In this document: positions 42,323 through 50,288 of the stretch, one piece after another
Layout of the letters: each line of letters opens with the position of its first letter
Numbering within the stretch: the stretch's first letter is position 1
NCBI RefSeq assembly: GCF_009828105.1
Contig: NZ_WTYQ01000005.1
Location: forward strand, 62,001-126,000
Source of the DNA: Altericroceibacterium indicum
Lineage (GTDB): Bacteria > Pseudomonadota > Alphaproteobacteria > Sphingomonadales > Sphingomonadaceae
Length of the DNA stretch: 64,000 nucleotides
Reading direction: 5' to 3'
Notes under the pieces: model-generated
What the model was told of the DNA's origin: nothing
The model's database searches: none
What the model saw: the letters and a program-made list of their open reading frames with translations, nothing else
Program-made: the position numbers and the translations under genes

Positions 42323-43459
42323 ATGTCTGACGATAAACTGATAGCCCGCTTGGCTCCGTCTGTAGGGTCATTCTCGCAGCAAGAATGGGATGTGCTTGGC
42401 GGAGCCGGTAACCCTTTCATGTCACATGCATTTCTGACTACTTTGGAAGATTCTGGCAGCGTCGGTGTGGGTACTGGCTGGATTCCTGCACCATTGGTCA
42501 TTGAGGACGAAGGTGGGCGCTTGTTGGGCGCGATTCCATCTTATCTCAAAGAGCATAGCCAGGGGGAATATGTCTTTGATCATGCTTGGGCTGATGCCTG
42601 GCACAGGGCTGGAGGAAGCTATTACCCCAAGCTCCAGATTGCAGCACCTTTTACGCCTGCTACAGGTCCTCGCCTTTTGGTGCGCGACGAAGCGCTCGCG
42701 CCGGTGCTTTTAAGGGCCGCAGAGGCACTGTGTGAGCAGAATGAGCTATCTTCAGCACATGCAACTTTTATTGAACCAGAACAGGTGCGCGTGTTTGAAG
42801 GGGCAGGGTGGCTCACCCGAAATGATATTCAATTCCACTGGAAAAACGCTGAATTTCAGACATTTGATGACTTTTTAGGTGTACTTGCCTCACGTAAGCG
42901 TAAAGCCATACGTAAGGAGCGCAAGGCAGCGCAGGATGGTGTGAAAATCCGCCACTTCTACGGCGATCAGATCAAGCCTCAACATTGGGATGCTTTCTGG
43001 GAGTTTTATCAGGATACCGGTGCGCGTAAATGGGGAACGCCCTACCTGACTCGTGAAGCCTTTGACCTTTTCGGTGAAAGGATGGGGCAAAAGGTGATCC
43101 TATTTCTGGCGTTTGAGGATGACGAGCCCATTGCTGGAGCGTTGAACTTTGCCAGTGATGAGGCGTTATATGGACGCTATTGGGGGTGCCGAATTGATAA
43201 GCCATTCCTGCATTTCGAGCTGTGCTATTATCAGGCGATAGATGTTGCCATTGGAAGAGGCTTGAAGCGGGTAGAAGCGGGGGCTCAAGGGGGGCACAAA
43301 CTGGCCAGAGGCTATGAACCAGTGCGTACATGGTCAGCACATTGGATTGCCAACCCAAGTTTCAGAGAAGCCGTGGCTGACTTTCTGGAGCAAGAAAAAT
43401 CCGGCATTGCTCAAGATCAGTTTTATCTTGGACGCCGCAGCCCTTTCAAGAGAGGGTAA
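42323..43459 (+). CDS. GNAT-family acetyltransferase-like protein (DUF482/COG3146)
   Basis: A 378-residue protein. It shows NPFMSHAFLTTLEDSGSVG, GRLLGAIPSYLKEHSQGEYVFD and HAWADAWHRAGGSYYPKL near the N-terminus, the SRKRKAIRKERKAAQDGV stretch and GGHKLARGYEP towards the C-terminus, as in the COG3146 FemAB-like GNAT group. Substrate is unknown. It follows the GDPD gene after 28 bases and may be in the same operon. Confidence 0.86.
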   Translation: MSDDKLIARLAPSVGSFSQQEWDVLGGAGNPFMSHAFLTTLEDSGSVGVGTGWIPAPLVIEDEGGRLLGAIPSYLKEHSQGEYVFDHAWADAWHRAGGSYYPKLQIAAPFTPATGPRLLVRDEALAPVLLRAAEALCEQNELSSAHATFIEPEQVRVFEGAGWLTRNDIQFHWKNAEFQTFDDFLGVLASRKRKAIRKERKAAQDGVKIRHFYGDQIKPQHWDAFWEFYQDTGARKWGTPYLTREAFDLFGERMGQKVILFLAFEDDEPIAGALNFASDEALYGRYWGCRIDKPFLHFELCYYQAIDVAIGRGLKRVEAGAQGGHKLARGYEPVRTWSAHWIANPSFREAVADFLEQEKSGIAQDQFYLGRRSPFKRG

Positions 43460-43557
43460 GCGGCGTACAATACGCGAAGGGTCGGATTAGCAAGGAACTC
43501 AACCTCAGTTATTTGTATTCTATTATACAGAAAAGGCAGTCCGCAAAAGGGACATTC

Positions 43558-43731
43558 ATGATTTTGTCTGGCCCTGAACCAATTGCGGCTTGTGCCATAA
43601 TATTCCTCGCTTTATATGCCCGGCCAATCGTGGCCTGGCGTGAGCAGATGCACATAATAGCACAACGCTCGGGGCGATTTGGCGAGGTGGACCGATTGCG
43701 GAGTAGCATATATGGCTACGATTTTAGGTGA
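43558..43731 (+). CDS. Possible 57-residue membrane peptide overlapping the dksA start
   Basis: ATG 43558 has AGGGA five bases upstream. The short frame encodes a single hydrophobic segment (PIAACAIIFLALYARPIVAW) followed by a basic tail, and ends 20 bases inside dksA in another frame. The surrounding 252-base gap is otherwise empty. No homology is recognised; this may be chance. Confidence 0.28.
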   Translation: MILSGPEPIAACAIIFLALYARPIVAWREQMHIIAQRSGRFGEVDRLRSSIYGYDFR

Positions 43732-44170
43732 CGATATCGATATTCTCGCGAAGGCTAAGCGGGCGCTGGATGGTGACTACACACCCGGCGATGACGAAGA
43801 GTATATGTCGGCCAAGCAACTCGATTATTTCCGAGTACTGTTGCTTGAATGGAAGAAGGCCATTCTGTCAGCAGCGGAGACAACGCTTCAATCCCTTCAG
43901 GATGGCCCGATCAGAGAGGCAGACCTCAATGACCGTGCATCCAGTGAGACCGACTGGGGCATCGAACTGCGTACGCGTGATCGCCAGCGTAAGCTGATTG
44001 CTAAAATCGATTCTGCTTTGCGCCGACTCGATGAAGGTGAATACGGTTGGTGTGAAGTGACCGGAGAGCCGATTGGCATTAATCGCTTGATTGCACGACC
44101 TATTGCGACAATGACTGTAGAGGCCCAGCAAGCGCATGAGCGGCGGGAAAAAATTTCGCGCGATGATTGA
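43712..44170 (+). CDS. dksA: RNA polymerase-binding transcription factor DksA
   Basis: A 152-residue DksA. ATG 43712 has GGAG upstream. It shows MSAKQLDYFRVLLLEWKKAIL, a coiled-coil with DRASSETDWGIELRTRDRQRKL and the tip Asp residues, then GEYGWCEVTGEPIGINRL and ARPIATMTVEAQQAHERRE. The zinc-finger Cys positions of E. coli DksA are Cys, Thr, Thr, Ala here, so only one Cys remains. This single-Cys form is known from alphaproteobacteria. It binds the polymerase secondary channel and works with ppGpp. Confidence 0.94.
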   Translation: MATILGDDIDILAKAKRALDGDYTPGDDEEYMSAKQLDYFRVLLLEWKKAILSAAETTLQSLQDGPIREADLNDRASSETDWGIELRTRDRQRKLIAKIDSALRRLDEGEYGWCEVTGEPIGINRLIARPIATMTVEAQQAHERREKISRDD

Positions 44171-44308
44171 ACGAGTAAACACGGATTGTTTTACAGTGGA
44201 TCGCGCCTAAATTTGCTGTAGCATTTTAAGGAGAGATTAACCTCCGGCAGTGCAGCACGGCTGCCAGAGTTCTCAAGTGTATCCTCAGTGTGGCAAGATC
44301 GTGGAACA

Positions 44309-44683
44309 ATGACAAAGGTCGATACTCGCCAGGTCAGTCGTGACAGTCTTTTCCTTCTCGCGCAGTTGCGTGTAGATGGAGGAGAACAGTCCCATAACGT
44401 GAGAGTGCGCAATCTCTCCGCTGGTGGGATGATGGCTGAAGGTGATGTAAAGGTTTCTACGGGAATGCCTATTTCCGTCGATTTGCGCAATATTGGTTGG
44501 GTCAATGGTGCGGTCGCATGGACCCAGGATAACCGCTTCGGTATTGCATTTGTGGATGAGATCGATCCGAAAAGGGTGCGCAATTCGGTCAAAAGTTCTG
44601 GCGATATCGAAAGTCCTCGTTTTACCCGAACAGCTATGCCTCAGGTCGATCAAAAAGATCTGTCCAAGCTCCGCAACGTTTAA
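44309..44683 (+). CDS. PilZ-domain protein
   Basis: A 124-residue protein. After an N-terminal VDTRQVSRDSLFLLAQLRV it has VRVRNLSAGGMMAEGDV (the Asn-x-Ser-x-x-Gly PilZ motif) and GAVAWTQDNRFGIAFVDEID. PilZ proteins bind cyclic di-GMP; the Arg-rich first motif is partly present (DTRQVSRD), so binding is plausible but not certain. Its partner is unknown. Confidence 0.85.
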   Translation: MTKVDTRQVSRDSLFLLAQLRVDGGEQSHNVRVRNLSAGGMMAEGDVKVSTGMPISVDLRNIGWVNGAVAWTQDNRFGIAFVDEIDPKRVRNSVKSSGDIESPRFTRTAMPQVDQKDLSKLRNV

Positions 44684-44750
44684 TCGCCGGCCGGGTTCAC
44701 TCATATCAATATCATTTGATGCCTCATCGGCCTCAGCGTAAGCCAATGGC

Positions 44751-46268
44751 ATGAGCTATCGCCGAATCTTCGCCCTTTGTGTTGCACTATGCATAATCTC
44801 GGGTTGTGGTGATCGGCGGAGTGGCCCTCTTAAAGTTGTTTTTCCGACATCGGCAGGTTCTCTTTTCGCTGAAGGTGGGGCCGCGGATAGTGCAGCTTTA
44901 TATATTCGGGAGGCAACCGATTCAGGCCTTGTTGGCTTGGATAAAAACGGTGCAGTCACACCTGCCATTGCGGACCGCTGGATCGTTACTGACGACGGCA
45001 AAAGCTATATTTTCCGTTTACGCGACGGAGATTGGCCGGATGGAAGTGCTATAACGGCTAAAACCGTCCGTGCGGGATTGCAGCGCACATTGCGAGGCCT
45101 TTCCGGTTCAGCACTTGGGTTAGATGCAGCGCAAATCTCTGACGTGCGCGCCATGGCAGAGCGCGTTGTTGAAATCCGCTTGTCCAGCCCAATGCCTGAT
45201 TTTCTTCAACTTCTGGCTCAGCCTGAGTTGGCGATTCGCAGGAAAGGGGCTGCTTTTGGGCCAATGAGCATGTCGCGCAAAGGGAGTATTGCGACATTAG
45301 AACTCAGAAGTCCCGACGAGATGGGGCTACCAATCGATGATGAGTGGGGCGAGCATAATCGCCCGGTAGAGGTTCAATCCCTGCAAGCAGAAGAAGCGAT
45401 TTCACGCTTTAAAAGCGGCACCGCAGACATTGTGTTGAATGGCAGGTTGGGGGCATTGCCGCTCATAGATATGGGGCCCTTGTCTGGAAGTGTCTTGCAA
45501 CTTGACCCGGCACTTGGTTTGTTTGGCTTGCAAGTGAAGCATGACAAGGGATTTCTGGCAGAGGCAGAGGGTCGAGAAGCGCTGAGTATGGCGCTTGATC
45601 GTGATAGTTTAGGCAATGCGGTTAATATTGGTGGCTGGACACCAACATCGCGTATCGTGGCGGCAGGGTTGGAGGGTGACCTTGGGACTATTGGCGAGCG
45701 TTGGACGGACGTGCCGATAGCGCAGCGGCGTGAGGAGGCCGCTTTACGTGTTGCAGCCTGGAAAGCATCAATACGCAGCGAATTATCCGGAAAAACCAAA
45801 AGGGCAGGACCTGCTGCATCTGAACCTTTACTTTTTCGCTTAACTGTCTGGCTTCCCAAAGGGCCAGGTTTTGATCGTCTGCTGGTAGAGCTGACCCGCC
45901 AATACGCAGAAATTGGCGTCAAGCTTGAACGGGCTGACAATTACAAGTCAGCGGATTTGGCGCTGGTGGATGAAGTTGCCCGTTATGCAGGAGCGCGCTG
46001 GTTCCTCAATCAGTTCAATTGCAAATTGAAGCGCGGTGTGTGTTCACCGGAGGCTGATAAACGGGTCAGCGAAGCGATTGTTGCAACCGATCCCGTGGAA
46101 CGGGCGGCTCTTCTCACAGAAGCCGAGGCAGAATTGACGAGCAGCAATGCCTATATTCCATTTGGTGCACCGATTCGTTGGTCACTTGTGCGCGGTAGCC
46201 AGACTGGGTTCGCTACCAACCGTTGGGCTTTCCATCCCTTGCCGGAGCTTGCTGCGCTCCCCAAATAG
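44751..46268 (+). CDS. Peptide-type ABC transporter substrate-binding lipoprotein (SBP_bac_5)
   Basis: A 505-residue protein with a lipoprotein signal (Cys19, CIISGC). The mature part shows the SBP_bac_5 pattern: GLVGLDKNGAVTPAIADRWIVTDDGKSYIFRLRD near the start and REALSMALDRDSLG in the middle. Such proteins bind oligopeptides or similar for an ABC permease. No permease or ATPase gene is nearby, so it is an orphan; it may be captured by a system elsewhere or act in cell-wall or signalling roles. Several residues of the ligand region are unlike DppA/OppA. Confidence 0.87.
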   Translation: MSYRRIFALCVALCIISGCGDRRSGPLKVVFPTSAGSLFAEGGAADSAALYIREATDSGLVGLDKNGAVTPAIADRWIVTDDGKSYIFRLRDGDWPDGSAITAKTVRAGLQRTLRGLSGSALGLDAAQISDVRAMAERVVEIRLSSPMPDFLQLLAQPELAIRRKGAAFGPMSMSRKGSIATLELRSPDEMGLPIDDEWGEHNRPVEVQSLQAEEAISRFKSGTADIVLNGRLGALPLIDMGPLSGSVLQLDPALGLFGLQVKHDKGFLAEAEGREALSMALDRDSLGNAVNIGGWTPTSRIVAAGLEGDLGTIGERWTDVPIAQRREEAALRVAAWKASIRSELSGKTKRAGPAASEPLLFRLTVWLPKGPGFDRLLVELTRQYAEIGVKLERADNYKSADLALVDEVARYAGARWFLNQFNCKLKRGVCSPEADKRVSEAIVATDPVERAALLTEAEAELTSSNAYIPFGAPIRWSLVRGSQTGFATNRWAFHPLPELAALPK

Positions 46269-46285
46269 ACAAGGAAGGAGAGCAA

Positions 46286-46702
46286 ATGTCTGACCCCAAA
46301 CGCCCCAGCCCTATGGGTTTTGAACTTCCTATCGGTAACGATCCGGTGTCGATTCGTCGCCGGATCGAGATGGTCGAGATGATGCTGGAGCGGTCCTTCA
46401 CGATTCCCGGAATCAATCGCGGCGTTGGGTTGGACCCCATTATCGGGCTTATCCCAGTTGTTGGAGACATCATTACCGCAGCGATGGGCGCTTATATCGT
46501 CTGGGAGGCTCGCAACCTTGGCATCCCGAAATGGAAGCTATGGCGCATGGCAGGCAATATCGCCTTCGATACAGCCATTGGTGCTATCCCTGTGGCCGGC
46601 GATTTGTTCGATTTCATTTATCGTTCAAACTCGCGCAATCTGAAGATTATCCGCAAGCACCTTGATAAGCATCATCCTGCTGGGCAAATCATTGAGGGTT
46701 GA
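46286..46702 (+). CDS. DUF4112 protein
   Basis: A 138-residue protein. AAGGAAGGAG precedes ATG 46286. It shows the DUF4112 pattern: GVGLDPIIGLIPVVGDIITAAMGAYIVWEA and NIAFDTAIGAIPVAGDLFDFIY, where Gly/Pro-rich turns lie in two hydrophobic helices. It is likely membrane-bound; function is unknown. It ends 3 bases from the convergent HNH gene. Confidence 0.9.
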   Translation: MSDPKRPSPMGFELPIGNDPVSIRRRIEMVEMMLERSFTIPGINRGVGLDPIIGLIPVVGDIITAAMGAYIVWEARNLGIPKWKLWRMAGNIAFDTAIGAIPVAGDLFDFIYRSNSRNLKIIRKHLDKHHPAGQIIEG

Positions 46703-46705
46703 TCA

Positions 46706-47314
46706 CTATTCCTTGAGTTCAATGTCCCAATAGAGCCAATCCCGCCATGTCTCATGTAGGTAGTTCGGCGGGAAGCTTTTGCCATATTGTTGAAGTTGCC
46801 AATTGGTAGGACGGAATGGTTCCATCCTTAGCTTCATATGAGCCTGTTTCGGAGTTCTGCCGCCCTTGCGCATGTTGCAGGGCGCGCAGGCCGTGCTGAT
46901 ATTTTCCCAAGTTGTACGGCCACCCAATCGGCGAGGAATGACATGATCGAAGGTCAAATGCTGCTTGCTGCCGCAATATTGGCAAGCAAAGCGATCCCGC
47001 AGAAACAAATTGAACCGCGTAAATGCCGGGAATTCGCTAGGTTTTACAAACTGCCTCAAGGCAATCACGGAAGGTATCTTCATGTCCAGCGAGGGAGATC
47101 GCACTTCGCGATCATAGCTCGCAACCACATCAACCCGTTCAAGGAAGATTGCCTTTATTGCGGTCTGCCAAGGCCACAGGCTTAGTGGGTAATAGGATAA
47201 AGGAGTGTAATCGGCGTTGAGGACCAACGCCGGGCAGTTTTCAAGCTTGCGTGTCGGATCATCATCCGCACTACGGAAGCGAGCAGCTCTTTCAATCAGT
47301 TCGGCTGTGAACAC
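46706..47314 (-). CDS. HNH endonuclease
   Basis: A 202-residue protein with a C-terminal HNH domain: CQYCGSKQHLTFDHVIPRRLGG, ENISTACAPCNMRKGG, with the zinc Cys pairs (CxxC...CxxC) and the catalytic His. The N-terminal half includes CPALVLNADYTPLSYYPLSLWPWQTA, a signature of a widespread chromosomal HNH group. GTG at 47314 is chosen: GGGAGGG lies 9 bases upstream and the protein start AELIERAARF is near. A longer frame upstream lacks conservation. Confidence 0.9.
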   Translation of the reverse strand: MFTAELIERAARFRSADDDPTRKLENCPALVLNADYTPLSYYPLSLWPWQTAIKAIFLERVDVVASYDREVRSPSLDMKIPSVIALRQFVKPSEFPAFTRFNLFLRDRFACQYCGSKQHLTFDHVIPRRLGGRTTWENISTACAPCNMRKGGRTPKQAHMKLRMEPFRPTNWQLQQYGKSFPPNYLHETWRDWLYWDIELKE

Positions 47315-47437
47315 TGTTTGTGCCCTCCCTGATGATTGCAAGGGAGCATTTGCTGCGAAAAGCGTCAAGCCTGTTACAAACAGACAATCCACAGAAATTT
47401 AATTTATTTATGTCTGCTGCGCTGGGAATAACTGAGA

Positions 47438-48292
47438 ATGATCGTTACCCGCTTCGCCCCCAGTCCTAATGGCTCTCTTCATCTTGGCCATGCTCTATCT
47501 GCGATAACCAGCTATGATCTGGCCCAAAATGGCTTAGGGCGCTTTCTCTTGCGGATTGAAGATATCGACGGTGTACGCTCGCGTCGTGAACTCGCAGATA
47601 GTTTCCGCGAAGACCTCGCGTGGCTTGGGCTGTCGTGGGAAGAGGTGCCCGCGCAATCCACTCGCCTGGCAACGTATGAAGCGGCATCGGATATTCTAAA
47701 GGCCAAAGGGCTGCTTTACCCTTGCAATTGCACCAGAGCGCAGATTCTGGCGCAAACACCTAAAATAGGCCCATTGGGGATGATCTATTCCGGTCATTGC
47801 CGAAACAATCCTCCGCCCAGTGATGCAAAAAATGTTGCATGGCGTCTCGATATTGCCGCTGCAATGGAAGAAACTGGCCCGCTCACCTGGATAGATGAAT
47901 TAGCGGGGGAGCAGGTCGCTCAACCTGGTTTAGCCGGGGATGTAGTTCTGCTACGCAAGGATCGCGATACGCCATCAAGCTATCATCTTTCGGCAACCCT
48001 TGACGACGCGGCCGATGGAGTCAGTCTGGTAACGCGGGGCATGGATTTGTTTTTCGCAAGCCATATTCACCGTCTGCTTCAGGCCTTGCTCGATCTACCG
48101 GTGCCAAGATGGCATCATCATGGATTACTGGTTGATACAAGTGGCAAGAAGCTTGCGAAAAGGCGCCAATCTGCCTCATTGTTTCAAATGCGCGCTGCTG
48201 GTCTCGATGGGAAAGCGTTAGCCGATGAATTGCGCAAGAACTGCTTCCCTGCTGGCCTTACGCTTTCAAGTTCTCTAGACTGGTCTACATGA
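47438..48292 (+). CDS. gluQ: Glutamyl-Q tRNA(Asp) synthetase
   Basis: A 284-residue truncated glutamyl-tRNA synthetase. It has TRFAPSPNGSLHLGHALSA (HIGH motif), the Cys/His zinc site YPCNC...YSGHC and a KMSKS-like LVDTSGKKLAKR, but no anticodon domain. It attaches Glu to queuosine at position 34 of tRNA(Asp). The queC gene elsewhere in the window makes the queuosine precursor. It overlaps the following gene by ATGA. Confidence 0.94.
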   Translation: MIVTRFAPSPNGSLHLGHALSAITSYDLAQNGLGRFLLRIEDIDGVRSRRELADSFREDLAWLGLSWEEVPAQSTRLATYEAASDILKAKGLLYPCNCTRAQILAQTPKIGPLGMIYSGHCRNNPPPSDAKNVAWRLDIAAAMEETGPLTWIDELAGEQVAQPGLAGDVVLLRKDRDTPSSYHLSATLDDAADGVSLVTRGMDLFFASHIHRLLQALLDLPVPRWHHHGLLVDTSGKKLAKRRQSASLFQMRAAGLDGKALADELRKNCFPAGLTLSSSLDWST

Positions 48293-48516
48293 ATGTTCTT
48301 CTGGTCATCGTCCTGGTTCTTTTAGCGATCATGGTGGTTGTCTCACTGGTGCGGGGCATTGTTGCCTTTATGCAGAGTACGAAGGTCGATCTGGAAAGCG
48401 GCTCCGATAAAGTGACTGAAATGCAGCTGCGTCAGAACAAGGCGATGTTTGCCCGCGTCAAATATCAAGGCGCTGCCATTTTCGTGATTATCCTGATTTT
48501 GATGTTCAATCGCTAG
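48289..48516 (+). CDS. Small HIG1-like twin-transmembrane protein
   Basis: A 75-residue protein with two membrane segments (residues ~4-28 and ~58-73) joined by a charged loop. The LRQNKAMFARVKYQGAAIFV stretch resembles the HIG1 domain (R-x4-R-x2-Q-x2-A pattern), whose mitochondrial relatives stabilise respiratory complexes. It begins inside the end of gluQ. Confidence 0.8.
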   Translation: MNVLLVIVLVLLAIMVVVSLVRGIVAFMQSTKVDLESGSDKVTEMQLRQNKAMFARVKYQGAAIFVIILILMFNR

Positions 48517-48570
48517 CCATGAACTGACCCAGCTAGTATGCTTATGCCGCAACTGCGAAGGAGTGGCATC

Positions 48571-49440
48571 ATGAAGCATATCGGCATCATTGGAGCAGGC
48601 CAGATGGGGGCAGGTATTGCCCAGACAGTGGCTGCTTGCGGGCAGCATGTGTGGCTGGCTGACCGTGAATTATCTATCGCCGAAAAAGCAAAGGATGGCA
48701 TCTCCAAACGTCTTGAGCGGCTTGTCTCCAAAGACAAGATGAGTTCCACCGATGCACAGGGCGCTCTTTCGCGCATTGTTCCAGTTGGCGACTATACGCC
48801 GATGGGTGAAGCTGATCTGGTTATTGAAGCGGCTACTGAAAACGAAACAATCAAAGCTGCTATTTTTGAACAGGTTTGCGAGATTCTGGCGAAAGGTGCG
48901 ATCCTCGCCAGCAACACCAGTTCCATTTCAATCACCCGGATGGCCGCTTTAACGCCGTGCCCTGAGCGGTTTATTGGTCTCCACTTCTTCAACCCAGTTC
49001 CGGTGATGAAGTTGATCGAAGTGATTCCCGGACTAGCCACATCACAGGAAACTGTGGCGGCTACGCGTGGTTTTGCCGAGGCTTTGGGCAAGGAAGTGGT
49101 TCTCAGTGAAGACGAACCAGGCTTTGTCGTGAATCGTATTCTCCTGCCGATGATTAATGAAGCGATCTTTGTTCTTGGGCAGGGCACCGCGAATGTCGCT
49201 GACGTTGATAAAGGGTGTCGGTTGGGTTTGAACCACCCCATGGGGCCGCTTGAACTGGCGGATTTTATTGGCCTCGATACCTGCCTTGAAATCATGCATG
49301 TGATTTTCGAAAGCACAGGGGACAGCAAATATCGCTCTGCACCTCTGCTGACGAAATATGTTGCTGCTGGCTGGCTTGGCCGAAAGAGCGGCAAGGGCTT
49401 CTATGATTATGCCGGGGAAGAACCTGTTCCTACACGGTGA
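48571..49440 (+). CDS. 3-hydroxybutyryl-CoA dehydrogenase
   Basis: A 289-residue NAD(P)-dependent dehydrogenase. ATG 48571 has AAGGAG upstream. It shows the Rossmann motif GIIGAGQMGAGIAQTVA, LVIEAATENETIKAAIF, SNTSSISITRMA, the catalytic His in FIGLHFFNPVPVM and EDEPGFVVNRILLPMINEA. It oxidises (S)-3-hydroxybutyryl-CoA in fatty-acid or polyhydroxyalkanoate metabolism. No thiolase or crotonase gene is adjacent. Confidence 0.93.
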   Translation: MKHIGIIGAGQMGAGIAQTVAACGQHVWLADRELSIAEKAKDGISKRLERLVSKDKMSSTDAQGALSRIVPVGDYTPMGEADLVIEAATENETIKAAIFEQVCEILAKGAILASNTSSISITRMAALTPCPERFIGLHFFNPVPVMKLIEVIPGLATSQETVAATRGFAEALGKEVVLSEDEPGFVVNRILLPMINEAIFVLGQGTANVADVDKGCRLGLNHPMGPLELADFIGLDTCLEIMHVIFESTGDSKYRSAPLLTKYVAAGWLGRKSGKGFYDYAGEEPVPTR

Positions 49441-49493
49441 GCGGGAACAGGCTTTGCTTACTGCCCGTTGTGGAAGTCAAAGGAGATGATTCC

Positions 49494-49826
49494 ATGACCA
49501 GTAAGCCAGTTGAAAATCAGGAGCAGCGTCAGGCAGGTATGGCACCTGAAACGCATAATGACGAGCAGGATGACCACCTTTCTCAGGCTCAGGAAATATC
49601 CGAAGAAGCGCAGGGGCTTACGCCGAATTCGGAAAGCCCGACTGAAAGCCTGAAGCAAAAGGCTGATGGTGATGTCTCAGGCGATTCCACACAGGACCTT
49701 GTTGATCATATGCGCGATATGGAATCGAGCGGCCGGATTGATATGGATGCCTACCGGGGTGAGCCAAATTACGACGACGATGTCGATAAATATGGCAAGC
49801 AGGCTAAACCGGAAGAGCCACGCTAA
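49494..49826 (+). CDS. Acidic disordered protein of unknown function
   Basis: A 110-residue hydrophilic protein with a clear AAAGGAG site before ATG 49494. It is rich in Gln, Glu, Asp and Ser, with no hydrophobic core, and ends in MDAYRGEPNYDDDVDKYG. It is probably intrinsically disordered. I do not recognise a family; similar small proteins occur in sphingomonads. It is convergent with the DUF202 gene, 22 bases away. Confidence 0.75.
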   Translation: MTSKPVENQEQRQAGMAPETHNDEQDDHLSQAQEISEEAQGLTPNSESPTESLKQKADGDVSGDSTQDLVDHMRDMESSGRIDMDAYRGEPNYDDDVDKYGKQAKPEEPR

Positions 49827-49848
49827 ACGATAGAAACGCAATGGTCGC

Positions 49849-50244
49849 TCAGGGGCCGATCTTTCCGTCATTCAGAAACCAAAATCCGATGACGAGTAAT
49901 AGCGCCCCGGCCACCACTGACCAGCTCATCCACCGAATATTGGGCAGTTCAGGTCGATCGATCCGGTGGGCTGACAAGCGATCAAATGTTTTACAAGCCC
50001 GGCTTTGTGCGGTGAAGGCAATGCTTGCCCCCAAAATGACGAACAAGGTTGCAATAGCTTTTGCCAGCCATGGAGGGTCGAAGTCGCCAAACACCGCGCG
50101 GAAGGCAAGGCCGATGCCAATGGCTGCAAAGGCAGTGCGAAGCCAGCCAGCAAAGGTGCGCTCAGTGGCTTGAACCGTACGGTCTTCCGCCAGATCAGTC
50201 CGATCTGCCGCAAGTTCATCCGAACCTTTGTGCTCCTCTGCCAT
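49849..50244 (-). CDS. YidH/DUF202-family membrane protein
   Basis: A 131-residue protein with three membrane segments. It has ADRTDLAEDRTVQATERTFAGWLRTAFAAIGIGLAF, the DUF202 signature (TxLAxxRTxLAxxRT-like then W-x-R-T-A). Function is unknown. It is downstream of mutS on the same strand, 44 bases after the mutS stop. Confidence 0.9.
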   Translation of the reverse strand: MAEEHKGSDELAADRTDLAEDRTVQATERTFAGWLRTAFAAIGIGLAFRAVFGDFDPPWLAKAIATLFVILGASIAFTAQSRACKTFDRLSAHRIDRPELPNIRWMSWSVVAGALLLVIGFWFLNDGKIGP

Positions 50245-50288
50245 ATGCTGAGACTAAGCACCAAAACCACAAAGGCAAGCGAAGGTGT

